A stretch of DNA of 64,000 nt from Albifimbria verrucaria. Taxonomy: Eukaryota; Ascomycota; Sordariomycetes; Hypocreales; Stachybotryaceae. The stretch covers positions 1,550,001-1,614,000 of the forward strand of contig JAHREC010000016.1 in the NCBI GenBank assembly GCA_020081605.1, read 5' to 3'. Made by a program: the position numbers and the translations under genes. Positions 48,350 to 61,861 of the stretch are shown in pieces (position 1 is the stretch's first letter; every line of letters starts with the position of its first letter). Below the pieces are notes generated by a model that was not told the origin of the DNA, searched no databases, and saw only the letters and a program-made list of their open reading frames with translations.

Positions 48350-51300
48350 TTAAGCAGCCGGATTCACGGGCAGAAGACGCTTTGTTGCCTTAACTGCCCT
48401 CAATGCTGGTACTGTATTTGCCCGGCCCGGCTTCCTCCCAATCTCAATGCATAACATGCGGATAAAGTCTTGATTCGTCCAGTAGCTTGTATGCGCACTC
48501 AACATGTTCAGATATTGCAGCTCCAGTGGTCCTCCGCCAGATCTTAAATACCAGTCGATCTGGCCATTATCATTGAGAAGAAAGGCCTTCTTTTCGGCGA
48601 TCTCCTCTCTGGTGAAATCATGCACTTCGAGTTCCAACTGAGACGGTAAGCGTATCGCGGAGGGTCGCTCAGGTTCCGGGAGCAGCGGGTTTGAGGGTGG
48701 TGCTATTCCCGGTATGACAGAACGCATCGTGTCGCCAAATGACTTAAACCAAGACGTCGCGGCGCTAGGAACGTATGCTCTCTTGAGACCCGCAGCATAA
48801 ATTGGATCGACAGCCCCATTCAGTAGGTAGGCGATAGGGTCCTCTTTGGCCAAAATATTGTAGATGTTGTCAACAGCTAAGCAGCCAAATGTATTCGCTT
48901 CGCCAACAACATCTTTGGCAACAACATCGCCAGGATCGGCCCCAGGCTTACGCCGTCCGCGCCGTGGCATCAGTACGCCCCTTTCTAATAGTAGAAAGAA
49001 GCCTGCCGGGCTGCCAACTAGAAAGAGGTTTTTGGTATCAAATTCAAGAAAACGTGTCTCGGGCTCCGGCCGGAGAGATCGATTCTTGGAACAGTCGTTG
49101 GTTGGCGGGATAAAATCTCCAGTGCCATGGCACTGCCCAATGAGTGACCTATGAGGTGTACACGTCCGTGCTCCGCAAACCCAGGATTATTTCGACACCA
49201 GAGACGATAGACACGGTTGGCTTCGGAGACAAGTGCTTTGATCATCTTGCCTTTATGGTGCGACATGTAGAACGGAATGTCAAACATGACATCGGATATC
49301 ATGCTTCGGATTGCCGGTATTGAGTCAGGCTCTATGTCCTTCAAACCAAAGCCTTCTGGGGCATACTCGTTTTTGTTTTCTTCTTGAATTGGGCCGCCAT
49401 CTTCAAATGATAAGCCCAACCTCCAGTTCAAAGGCAGAATCATGAGACCGTTGTGACCCTCTCGAAGAACAGACTGCAATACGGGTCCTCCGTATTCCAG
49501 TTTCACAGCTCGTCGAAACCCATTTATGGCATGTGTGAAATGAAAACTCTCTACTCTTTCAGCGAACTTCTGACCAATGCCGTGGGCAACAAGAATAAGA
49601 TCAGAAACCTGGCCCCTAACCTCGTCAGCTTTACAGGCAGCACAATCATCCTGCCTCGTGCTTCTCTGCCCTCGCTAGGCGTAGTTGTCTTTGTTTTGTT
49701 CGGTGGTTGCTCCTTCTCATGGATACGCTCCCAGGCCTCATAGTCAAACCCTCTGACAACAGCAACACCTATAGTTACGCCTTTCATGATCTTAGCAATT
49801 GGTTTTCTTCCATAATAAGCTGACGGCCTGAGACTTGGCTTTAGAAGAAAGGCCTCAGAAGCGTTCTTGTACACTACATGGTAATTTGAAAACGGTTGGT
49901 GAGAAGCGTCGGCACCGACAGATTTGTCTTTTGAAGGGTGTAGTGGATCAATGGAACCTTCGGCTGCAGCGTCACCTTGACAGCATCGAGCTGCACAAAA
50001 CGGGTCTGCAGAGATGGCGCCACTAGAAACTTCAGGACTCTTCGGCCATAGCCTATGCGAGAGTTTTTCTTCGCCGGAGGAACCAACCTCCAACGCACAT
50101 CTAATCTCATCATTCCAGGTCTCCGTCCAAGGCTTGAGCTCCTGGAAACCTAGTTCAAGAAGATTCGCCGCAACCGGTGGAACCGGCATCATTGTATCCC
50201 TGTAAGTCACTTAGCTACAGTATCTTTGGACTTGATTCCGTCGGATATCAGTTACTTGTAGAACCATGTGCCTCGCATAACAGCAGCGACATCATTGACA
50301 GGCGACCAGTATATTGGCTTCATCTGTAATTTCGGTAATGACACCATATGGAGCTTGGATATTCCAACAGTGACTTCTTCAGAGTGTCTGATATGCTCAG
50401 CTTTCTTATCAATAGTCGCTTTCTGGGTGGTCTGTGCTATTGGCGATGTTGGAGCCTCAGGTCGTGCTGCATAGTTATGGTCAGCAAAGCGAGGAGTAGT
50501 AAACCCTACTCGTGGAAGAGACATCGATACATTTTCTGTCTTGATGTCTGGATCGCCAACACGAACAAACGGTTTGCCAGATATACCGTCATCAGTTATA
50601 GGTAGGCGAGGTTGTATGGTGTTGTTGGTTGGTGTACGTGCTCGTGGTGAGGAGTCCATCAAAGAAGTAGACCTTGTGCGGCCCTTCGTTTCAGGAGGAA
50701 AGCTCGAGGTTGCGATAGTCTTGACAGACCCCATTGACGGGGGTGAAGATGACAGGTTTCCTGAGAGGTCTACTGATTCGCTCAATGTTTGTAATGAAGA
50801 CCTGCGCATTTGCTCCAGTGCAACAGCAACTTCTTGGGCAACAAGTTCGGGACTTAAGTAGGGGTCGGATTTTCTAATCAAGGAACAGAAATCATCTTGG
50901 AGTTCTTCGCAGACGTCGGGTAACAATTGCGCGCAACAAGCAGGTGCTGGGGTGCTTGGGAGGGCATCGGAGACTGAAATCGTTACATCCTGCGGCTTGT
51001 AGCTGTTACGGTGCATATTCCAATGCTTTGAAGCAACTCTGCCAACCAATATCGATCGTTTCTCGGCATTGACCTCAATGCCAAGCGAGTTATGACGGGT
51101 TCCTGACAAAGCATCCTTATGCCTCTGACGATCCTTCTCAGTAGTAAGCCGCAGCCACGCCTTCTCGAGTGCATTGTTATCACCGATCGGAAAGGGTCTC
51201 AGTTGTCCCTTTGGAGACTTAGCATCAGAGCCACCTATAATGGAGCCGGTCGAGAGCGGATCATCGATAGGAATGACAGAAGAGTAAAAGAACTGGGCTT

Positions 51301-51388
51301 CGATTGCGGGCATGCCGTCATCCTTCTCGGGGCGGTTGACAGGTGCTAAGCGGCACTTGGCCCCGAAGTTGTGGGCTTCAACAGACAT
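48350..51388 (-). CDS. DDHD-domain phospholipase (PA-PLA1 family)
   Basis: Relatives hydrolyse phospholipids or lysophospholipids; yeast Ddl1 acts on mitochondrial lipids and mammalian PA-PLA1 on phosphatidic acid. The start at 51388 gives MSVEAHNFGAKCRLAP, soon followed by AQFFYSSVIPIDDPL. A WWE-like region is suggested by PIYWSPVNDVAAVMRGTWFY, split by a 41-46 nt intron near 50215-50253. The lipase core has DLILVAHGIGQKFAERV and the nucleophile motif HLIGHSLGSAMALEIL. The C-terminal DDHD region has TKNLFLVGSPAGFFLLLERG and YNILAKEDPIAYLLN, then DDHD-like residues near IDWYLRSGG and HTSYWTNQDF. One base is missing near 49640 and in a T run near 49042. About 970 residues. Lipid substrate not inferable. 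Confidence 0.88.
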
Positions 51389-54300
51389 GGATGGTGAAAA
51401 AATTGGTCATGGACCACAGAGAGGGTTATCCGGAGGTCGGTTCTCGAGTGCTCGCAGTTGTCGATCAAGCTACCCCGTTGAGAGAGTCGGAGCGAGTGGG
51501 CTATTCCACTTGTAAGTTGGCATGTGATCGCAGTGGTCGGGCAGAGATGAGGGGCGCGACAATGGGCGTAAACGAGGGCGCTGGAGGCTAGTGATGTGAA
51601 GGTATCACGGGTTTCGTTTCTCGGTACCTGATCCGAGAATGTTCCAGCTGGGCAGTGGATGACGTGGTGAAGGCAAGCTTCCATGGCACCAAGCCACATG
51701 CGGAATGGCGTCGCATCACTGTAGGCATAGCGAAGCGTTAGGTACCTAGTTAGCTAAGCTCACCTAATCCCCACATATGTGTTGGCAGAGGCTCCACTGT
51801 ACATTCCAATACTGTACCCGACAGTTTGGTTATGAGCAGGACTCAACATCTGGTAGTCATCCATACCTGTACCTTGCTTCACCTATATGCTCACACATAC
51901 TGGCCATGACAGCGACACACCCCTAGATTATTCTGTTAAGTGCTTGAGTTGTTTCCGCTGGCGTCTCCTGCCTCAGATAATTCTGTTATTGTGCTAGTAA
52001 TTCTCGTGCAGTGCCGTTTATGCATTAGGTCAATTGGTTCCCGGAATCCTACGCGTATCTAGGTACATGGTTTGTCGATGCTTCGGCCAGGCTTGATTGA
52101 TGGCGTGAGTCAGCGTGCCATTGAGGTTTTGACGGTGCCAACTACAATTTGAGAATTCCCTAGGGAGGAAGTTTCGTATTCTTTGTCCTTCAACCATATT
52201 GACTCAAGAGGATGGCTTGGATGGCACAAATAACGACATAGTGGTGTTGTTCAAGACAGTGGATGAGCATGGACCCCACATTAGCCTCTTTTTTAAGGTT
52301 TGGGATGGCCTACTGTTAAACCAACAACGATTGATGCTTACCTGCTACAAAGGCCTCACAACACGTTGGCGCTTACTCGCATTCACCTCCGCGCATCTTG
52401 GGGTGTTTACCAATGTTTAGGGTCTAGTTTTACCACGTATCATGATCCTATGCAGGGGCTAGACTCGGGATACAAACGAAAGCTAGCCTAAAGCTGCCGA
52501 CTATAGGCGCTATGAATGTAAGGCGCAAGTCCAGTGCCGCGCTTCATGTTCCCGGTATCAGTACGGTAAGATCATATGATGCCTCCATTTATGATACATG
52601 CGAAGGAATCAGCATTCTAGTCTAGCCCTGGAGTTTAGCTAGTGTCAGTTTGCGTCCTCCCGTGGTTATTCTTAGACATTGGGAGAGCATCGCTCCGGCA
52701 ATCATCGCTGGTGACCATTTTAGTGAGAGTGCTTCACCTTCATTAGCATGCTGTGGTAAAGAAGCAGTGGGCCACTCGTGAAGAGCGTCGAAGTGCGGAC
52801 GAGACCCTTCCAAGGGGTGGCAAGATGTGCACACGAACACGTTACGACACTCCCTTTTTCTCCGTCGGTGGTTTGCTTTATCGGGTCAGCATGATGCTAG
52901 TAGTTATCATTACGGCCACCCTCTACTGATCTGCAGCAGTTACGGACGTATTCCCTGTGAAAAGTTTCTGGCTAGGTGTGGTTGGCAGGGGCATCGTGTG
53001 GCTACAGAGATCACAACCTTCCGTCCGGCTCAGGAACACGGCGAAGTACCGCGCGACTGTGTGCGTGCAAAGTTCGCCAACTAGTAAATAAGCTGAGGTA
53101 ATGGGCCACGAGTTAGGTTTAAACACAGTCCATCGCGGAGAAGGAGGGGTGCTGGATCCATTCTCAGGGTACACAGAATCCCTTACGGCCCCAAGACCAT
53201 GTGCAGGGGATGAAAGGGAAGGCTGACTACGCATAACATTATTCTGGCCTGTAAGCTACGGCTGTCAGCATGGCGTGCCAGTATCATCATTTCCGGAAGA
53301 TCACGTTGATTCCACAATGGGCAGCTTCTTTATACCTAATTGGAGGTTATGTCCATACTTGATATGCTGGCCTTACATCTGCCGGTATTTGGAGATGCGC
53401 TCCGGGCCAGGGAATGAGAGGGTGCGTTCAAATCGGAGAAGGTCAAGCAGTAAATTCACATGTCAAAGGGTAAAAGAAAATCTCTTCGAAAAACAAGGAA
53501 TTGACAAATGCATTCCCTCTGATCATGGCAGCCTGGTCTCACTAGGTAAGGCCGTTGCTCATCACCATTGTTCCAAAGTCACATACAATCAATCACTAGC
53601 ATCTTATCAGGTGAAAATTTCACCATTTCATAACCTTGGTGAAGAAGATTAAGCATCTACGCATCTGTCCTCTTGTCAGGCTGGAGACGTCTGACAGCTG
53701 AAGCTGAATGGGGCTAGGACAAAGAGCAGGACGTAGTAATATGGAGGGGTTCGGGATCCAATTGGAAAGGTGGGGAAAGAGGATAATCAGTATTCCGACG
53801 GGTCAATAGTCCGAGCTTCCTCACACACTTCAATTCGCTGGAGAGAATGGGGCTGTGGTAAAAAAGAAATGAGGAATGGAATGCTTCAAAATCTGGTGGT
53901 CAACCGTCGGATCGGCTACATGTCTACTGTTACAGCCAGGTTTGGTTAGAGCTCGCACATGAGGCCCACAGCAAACATCATAACTGGTAGGCAAATAAGG
54001 TAAACGAGAGGAAATAACCTTATCGCCCACAGGATGTGCGCACTCAATCCGACCCGTGCTGATGAATGCTGACATCCCCATGCCCAGCGCACCATTCTCC
54101 TTGATTCGAAGGAAAGCAGGTAAACCTGTCGGTGCATCGATATGTGTGGCTCATTCGAGTCTACGTTGTAGCCTTAACATCTTCCGCAGCGTGTCGGGAA
54201 GGACTCGATCCCACCATTCCTGTAGCAATCCTCTGTGCTTGTTGGCTGTCTGTCCTAAGCATAAGAAAAAATGTACAGGGGCCCGGTATATGAACATTCA

Positions 54301-57300
54301 ATCATTGCGAGGACTTGAGAGACCCTGAATACTCTCGGCCTGTTATTGGCTAGACTCTCACTCGCGTCTGCTGGGGTTGAGGGAAAATATTCTATCTATA
54401 GATGTCCCGTGCTGAAAATCAGGGACGATTATTGAGGTCCTGTACCATCATGTAGTGATGGTGGTGTTTCGCTGATTGAAGCCTAGACAGAAGCAAGTTA
54501 ACCATCGTCTTCAAAGCGCGCTCTGCGAATGACCATGGATGAACGATAAGATTTATTAGGGAATATTCATTGGCAATAAAGACTTGCCTTCAGCCGGGTT
54601 AACGTTGTCATGAGTCCCACCTGTTTTTTTGTTGTTGTTTTTTTTTGCCTACGTCTACACGCGCAGCGCTCAAACATGTGTTGCCACTAGAGAATCCTTC
54701 GTGAACAGCAGCATTCCCATGGCCGAGCTGTGGATACGTAGGAGCCCAGATAATTTTTGCTCAACTCCTCTTTCGTGAATTCTGCCTGGACTCAAACGTC
54801 ATAATCTGGCCTTAACCTGAGTGGTTCTCGCGCCGAGCCTAATATTTTTGCCTGAGGGTCTTTGGAGAAAGCCGCATTGGCGCAATGATCGTATTGCCGA
54901 GCTCAGCCGACCGGGGACATCAGTAGTTTTGCAGCCGTGGTGATCACTACCTGAATGACTAATCAGATGTTCCGATGGCATAGTTAATTTGCTGCCAAGA
55001 AGCGAAACAAACCGTGTATTGGCATCAGATTATGCATGAGCATCACGATAAATACCACCTCTGACTCTAGGATGGTTAAACTGGAATGAGAACCGACGGT
55101 GAAAGATCGTCCAAGCCTCTGCATCGAAAGAGAAGGGTGCAAACACCATCTACCTCTCCTGTCTCCCAGTAACATGCGTGATTCGGCAATCCATCCGCAC
55201 GATACCCATACATGAGAGGGAAGGGCGTGCACAGTGCATTCAAACCTCTGTGACAAGAAAGAAAGGCCCTTTGCTTGATGACTGCATCGGATGGCTTGCA
55301 CCGAGCCGGTCCAGGCTCCTTGTCAGGGTAGGCTTGGTTACACGACATTCCGAATTGGCCAGGCACCTTCCCTCAAGCAGAAGACGCGATCTACAACCAA
55401 GAGACGAGATTCGTTGTGTAACGAGACAGGAATAAGGCGGACAGGGTATTCTGCATACCCTAGGGACTTTGGTAAAAGAGTAGCATCATACAGTGCCATT
55501 CTCTAGGCGGTTGCGCACACATGGCTCGGCGACTTCCTATTGTGGGTTGCAATGCTACACCAACCCAAGGGTTCCTATAGGGCTATTGACTGAGCCCCAT
55601 ACCACGGGCGTGCCTCGTGGGCATCCAAGCCAAACTGTCTTGTTACACCATGATCTGCTAGAGACGTGATAAATATCCTGCAGGTTGAGCCGCTTTTAGA
55701 GAACGCCAGGGGTACAGCAGGGACGAGGAGCCACGGAGTACGGAGTGGCCCGGCACCGGTGCCCTGTATCTTCTGTTCGTTTCACATCTTCGTCTGTACA
55801 AAGGCTTTCGTCTGAAAAACGCAGGCCTCGCATCATAAATACCTATGCGGATGTGTACTGTGAGACGTTGTGCAATGAGACTGGCACTGCGCCTTCGATT
55901 GCATCGAGCCCTAGAGTCGCTCGAGGACATGACTGTCTACCTGGAGGAATGTGCCTCGCGTGTATGAAACAGCCAGAAAAAGAGTGACTGCCTGCCTTTT
56001 GGATAAGGTGACGATGCCCACTGCAACATCATCTGATCAGACAGACCTTTTGCCATTTCTGTCGACTCCAATTGTCACACCAAGCCCTGTACCTGTCCTT
56101 TGGGAAATTCTCACCACGGCTGTTTGATGCATCATAATTCGATAGCCTGTGCCTTGGGTCTGGCATTTTCCCAAGCCACATGGCCGGCCCCCAATGACTC
56201 TCGATGTCTGCCTTGCTCCGGCGCCGAAGTCAATGATCAAAACTGCTGCCGGCGTATAAATCCCTAGTTCAACACTGGCACAGGTGGTTTTGCCGTATAA
56301 CAAGCGTGCGGGAACGATGAGTCCCTTCTCCCGCTCCCTTTCACACTCGGCAGGGTCATTTGGGCTGTTTTCCTTTGATGGAACAGTGATTGGCAACCGT
56401 GAGGAGGCAAGTATGGCTTGACGCACCAATCCCATGCAACCTCAGTTCTTGAGTACACGCGCTGTATGGTCTGACCCCTGGTCCAGGCACCCGACCCCTA
56501 CATCGGTCGCTGTTGCACTGCCCCACGAGGCAAGGTCACAGCCCTTTGGGCTGAGGTACCGTCGCATCTTGGACACAGCTATACAGGCTATCCAACAAGC
56601 CGCTAAGATTACAATAGAAATATAGGGCAAGGGAAACAGGTCTGGGACGGGGCGGGAATCCGCGTCCAAGCTCTCTGGCTTTGCTCTTTGCATGAGTAAG
56701 GCATGTTGAACGAGAATAGTCGTCTTCAGAGATCAATCGCAGTGCACGGAGTACTGTACCAGCGTTCTCGCCGACACTAAGAAGGCGGATGCTCTGAATC
56801 TTTGCAAACGATAAATCCTGGCGGTGCCTACAAGCAAACACGCGTCAAGTTACGTATGCACAATGGGCCAGGTCTGGCTGGGGCCAGTAGGTTGGGAGCC
56901 CATGGTCCCCGTGCAACAAAAGTGCAGGCACTGCCAACCCTCAATACCCGGTATGATATGGTTGACAGTCATTTACTGTACTCCCATTCTTAGATGTCTG
57001 CATTTTCACTTCTTGGCGGGGAGCATCCGGGCCGTCATCTGGCGCAGACATTCCCCGCATGTGCGCTTGAGAACATCAACATACACGCCCTGGTACATCT
57101 ACAATTTCCAAGATTGGACGAGGAAGCTCATCGATCCAAGAGACGGCGGCCTTCCTTTTGGCGAGATGAAGGCCTGACCCCTGCTACCTCATTTCGCCCG
57201 CTTGCACTGTCTACCCCCAGGGTTTATTCTCAGCCTTTCAACACCACCCACCCTACCCTACCTGTTGGCGGCTCCCACACCCCCTCCTCTCTCTCTCGTT

Positions 57301-58088
57301 TCCTCGCATATCACAAACCCTGTTCACCTTTTATCACCGATTCCTTCGTACAACGGATAGCAGTTCAGCGGTTTACACGCCCTGGCAATCACCGCGGGCG
57401 GTCTTGGACATCATTGACCATGCGGATCCTCCCTGAGTTCCATGCTCCCAGCCGTGCTCACACCCATCCAATAACTTCCGTTCCCATTCTTCCCTCCCTT
57501 CTTCCCTTCGACCATGTTTATGGTTACCTCAAGCTACGTCGACAAGAGTTCTACTATACAGAGATACAGCAACAGACCCGCACTGGACCTTTTCCCGCCA
57601 CCCCCATCCCCGCCGCCCCCGTCCTCCGGGGATACTGCTACATTGAATGCTACACATTGCTTTCCCGCTCCTATGTTTACCACCTGCGTCTTCAGTTAGT
57701 ATCTTAAGCATGGTGGGGGCATGCTTCTGTTTTCTTTCATAAGTCTACTCCTCCTGCTGCAACTCATCGCTGAGATTTACATGTGTTTTCTTCCCCATAC
57801 AACCACCTTTCGCTTTCTGGTTCGCATCCATATCTCAAGTACAATTGTTTCTCTTCCTTTCCTGGCTGCCATCCTAGAAGTCAGGATACAACTGTGGTCA
57901 GCCTGACTTGCTGCCTGTGCTGGTGTGACACGAAAAGTTTTGTCAGAACGGCAGCAGGTTCGAGCCTCATCTTCAGTCCCTCGGCTTGCTTCTTAGCTCA
58001 GCAGTGAGGCAGAGGCATAAAATCAACCACAACTACTTCATTATAACTGAATACCGCCTGAATTGCTTTGCTACAGCCCTCCATCGAT
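51389..58088. other. 6.7 kb gene-free region upstream of the C2H2 regulator
   Basis: Left end: divergent promoter of the DDHD gene. No domain-bearing open frame was found in the rest; the small frames at 52199, 53275, 55178 and 56994 look random. A T-rich run lies at 54623-54647. From about 57180 the sequence becomes C/T-rich (CCTTCTTCCC), the likely promoter and long 5' leader of the zinc-finger gene. Long leaders of this sort are common for fungal regulators. No transposon ends were recognised. Confidence 0.4.
54623..54647. repeat. T-rich homopolymer run
   Basis: T7, then GTTGTTG, then a T9-T10 run. Shows that long homopolymers survive in this sequence even though many short ones appear undercalled. 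Confidence 0.8.
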
Positions 58089-59342
58089 ATGGAGCTCACA
58101 CCTCCATCAATGGCTGGATCTCCAGCGTCACCTCAACGAAAATACACTCGATCACCTTCGGCCACGCCCTATATCAATTGCTCTCCTCAGCCCGATACTG
58201 GCTACCCGTCACCAGCCTTACTCGACTTCCACTATCAGTCTCAATCTCCGTACGGGCCAGTCGATGCCGGCTCTTTCCATGAAGGGTTCCAGCCCACCTC
58301 ATCCTTGTCACGACAGGGCTCTACAGTACATCCTATCTGGAATTTGCCACTTCGCTCAAACCCAACTTCATCCAACATTGCCAGCGTTCCAGTGACTGGC
58401 TATGAACCATTCGCCAGCTACGAGACTTGTATCTCGGTGCCATACCCAGCTACTGAAGACTATCAGCTCCCGCTTCCGTCCAGTGTTGGTCTCTCTCGTA
58501 CCCCATCCTCTTCTACGAGTGCGACAGCACCTACATCCATCTCTTCTCGGAGCTCTGTTGGCTTCCTTCCGGATCAGACAAACCTTGGCTTTAGAATAGA
58601 GGCGCCCATTAACTACAGTAATACAGTAGAGTCATCTTCATACACAACGACGCCTAGTCTACATCTTTCATCCGCCACCGGTAGAACGTTGCACTCCTCA
58701 AGTCCACAGCCTTATGGTCTAGAAACTCCCAGCCATTCATGGACCAGACAATCAGAATCTGCAGGACAATCTCGGGAAAATAGTATGCCACCAACTTCGA
58801 AACGTCAGGGAGCAAATCGGCCTCGAAGAGCTGTTCGCAAGCACACAACGAAAGAAGAAGCCAACTTCCAGTGCCAAGTTAAGGGATGTGGCAAGTTTTT
58901 CAGCCGCAGTTACAACTACAAATCGCATCTAGAAACACATGACGACATGCGGGAGTACCCTTTCCCATGCAATGTGGAGGGTTGCTCAAAGAAATTTGTG
59001 CGTAAAACAGATTTACAGAGGCATCACCAAAGTGTTCATACAAAGGAGCGAAACCACAAGTGTGACTACTGTGGGCGTCCGTTTGCACGGAAAGACACAC
59101 TACGAAGGCAAGTACATAACTTTGGCCTGGCAAATGGAGGATTAAGCATCTAACAAAGAAACAGACACATGGATGATGGATGTTCCAGACGATTTGATTT
59201 GGGGACTCTCGATATCCAGGCAGAAGATTTCAAAGGCTTGGATATCCCGGATCGGTCATCACGAGTGCACGGAGGCTGTGATTCGAGTCTGGCAGTCCTG
59301 CCGCCAATAGCAGGAGCCAGATTCCCCACCATGCACCAGTAG
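58089..59342 (+). CDS. C2H2 zinc-finger transcription factor
   Basis: Likely sequence-specific nuclear DNA-binding regulator; I cannot name the ortholog. From the ATG at 58089 (MELTPPSMAGSPASP) about 250 residues are Ser/Pro/Thr-rich and disordered. A basic patch (NRPRRAVRKHTTKEE) precedes three fingers: CQVKGCGKFFSRSYNYKSHLETH, CNVEGCSKKF...HHQSVH and CDYCGRPFARKDTLRRH, the last closing with HMDDGC, a C2HC form. The intron 59108-59164 interrupts finger 3. Its donor is AG|GCAAGT, a GC donor, and its acceptor is AAACAG with CTAAC upstream. Splicing gives LRRHMDDGCSRRFDLG and a stop at 59340. Without splicing the protein ends RRQVHNFGLANGGLSI. No frame shift was found in this gene. Confidence 0.85.
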
Positions 59343-61861
59343 ATATGGTAGTATTCTATTGCTCAGCCTTTACCGATGCTGCTATTGTAGTTGGCCCATG
59401 GGTACCTATGGGTATCAAGGGTTATTTTGGACTTTGGTGATTACCGCGGTTATCAAAGTCTCGAATGGGGAGGGTAAGCGAATATCAATCAGATGGCTGA
59501 ATACCAATCATTGTATGAAATTATCAAGCAGGGTCATATTTAGGACATATTCTGAGGACAAGGGGTACTATACGCAGGGCGTTTGGATTTACACGCAATA
59601 TGTCGCGGTGGCTTAGGAAGATACCCAAAATTAGTTCTCAACATTGGAAGACAATTCTGAAACTATTAATCGGAGCTTGTGATGACCCCTAATTTATCAA
59701 ACCCGTGCCCGCACTGGCAAGGACTTGGGGCGCTGTCTTCTGGGTCCTAAGACAAAGCGCATCAGGAGGTGACAAGAGGGTTAGACATGTATTCGACACG
59801 AGGCGCGTTTAAATCTGTTAGGAGGTATACTGCACAGTTTGTCGATTTGAGAGGCCTAGGTATACATCCTGATCGATGCAGCTACTTGGTCTACCAATGA
59901 GTGGCTGTGATCTTGTGCAAGTAGTAAAGGGGATGTGACAGACGCAAGGTTGATGCTTGTGTTACATGAATTGTCAACTGAGCAAATGCTACGGCTCAAG
60001 AGACAATGTGGGTGCGTCTCGTGGCCAGACTTAAGTCCCTATGCGCTCGGGTTACACCTGGTCCGCAACTCCGACGCCCGTTGCACAAAAGGGCGATAGG
60101 CAGGAACAAGTCACTTGCAATGGCAAAAGAGCAGGTAGATTGAAAAGGGGTGGGCCAGAGACCTGCAGATAAAGGGGCATCTGACGTCGTTGGGGCGTTG
60201 TGGATTGTATGCATGGCGTACGATGTGTCCTATGTCTACTGTACAAGGTGGGAAAGGAAGTTACGCGTCTAATAACCAACAACCTACTCGGCTGGGTTAC
60301 ACGAGGCATTGTTGCGGCCGAGTTATTGGGTAGGAATGCGGCTGGTGCGATTGTGGTATGTACAGGGTGAGCTTGTGAGGTCCGAAGGTGAGCCGAGAGG
60401 GAGTGACTGAAGCGAGCAAGTTGGGTATGGCAGGCTGGCTGGCACATCGACAGAGTGCGGAAGCCATCAGTCTGATAGGTTTCATCGACGAATACGGAGT
60501 ACGTCGGGATGATGACGTCCAAAAAGGGGTGAGCGTGGTATGGGAGGGTTGAGGTTGCACAAAAATAAGAAAGGCGTTAAGGCTCCCAAGTTACACAAAC
60601 AGAGTCGAGGGTCTGTCCCTAGAAGGGACCAGGGTTGCCATCCTGGCGTCGCCCCAGACGTTGCTCGCGTGTTGATAGCCGATAGGGCGAAGCGACATGA
60701 GCGCATGGGCCCTTCTGCATCTTGTATGCATCAACGCCTCAGCCCATGCGCTGGTTCTACAGTAAATATCACACTGTGCGTGTTCGGCGGAATACCGGGA
60801 GTACATCCTCAACCATTCACCATTTCTTCGCGTCATGTTCTGGCTGCGGCCAAGACATGTATGGATGGCAACAGATTGGACGCGGCAGTGCAGCTGCGTC
60901 TCCCATGGGACTTTGTACAAACAAAGTTGCATGGAAGCGGCACTTTCGTTCCATCTCATCTCTCCGCATGCAAACCAGCACGGCGGCGATCTGGGCCTTG
61001 GTTGCAGGTGTTACCAGCCTTGTCAGCAAGAAAAACCCTCGCCAAGCCAAACGACCATGGCATTGGTTGAGTAAAAAGCCAGCTGAACCACGAAGAGCAT
61101 GCCTCAAGCTCCATGGCGACACTCCTCCGTACATCACATCAAATTGCCCATGTAGACTAAGGTTGAGTACACTTAGCAGCAATCATCCCCTCCCCAACAA
61201 GGAAGAGCGACGGACATGCCCAAAACCCCTATGTTCTAAACGAGGCAGAAGTATCAACGCCCCCATCCGCCCGATTGCAACACCGAGCCAAAATTGTAGA
61301 TAGGCCTACACCTAACGGCCAGCCGATACAGGACTGACCAAGACTGAACGTAGCCTTCACAGGTGTGCGTAATGCTGACGAATATGCCGGCAGCGAACAC
61401 CCTCCATCTGATTTATACTCACCAATCTTTTACATATCCCATCTCGAGCAGATAGCTCCTGGGGCGTTTCCAGGCTCATGTGTCGTCAATTGTGTGGTGT
61501 TAAGCTTTGTGCGGCATTGGTCATTGAGTCTAAACTGAGCCTTCCTCATCCGTGTCTGTCCATCATCAACGCCCCACAGAAGCAGACACCTCATTGCCTC
61601 CATTTTCACACAATGATAACAGTTAACCCCAGGCCTATCATCGACACTATTTTTCATTTATTTATTTTTTTCAATCAATCCGCTTCGCTCCATTATCGAT
61701 TAAATTCCTGCGCCTGCCGAGATGTGGCCAAACCGCTTCTCGACAGGGTTCCATGGAAGCGTCGCACCCTCAAGTTGAATAGGAACTTTCGCCTCGCATA
61801 AGATACTGCCCGCGGCATAGACTGTGCCACTCCGGACAAGCCGGTGAGTGTAAGCCCCTGC
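59343..61861. other. 2.5 kb spacer between zinc-finger gene and prp3
   Basis: Convergent arrangement. No recognised domain on either strand. The longest open frames (60540-61070, 60722-61303) overlap each other in different phases and look like chance. No RNA gene identified. Confidence 0.4.

Noticed and set aside
60540..61070. 176-residue open frame on the plus strand
   Set aside because: No domain, no good codon pattern, and two other long frames overlap it.
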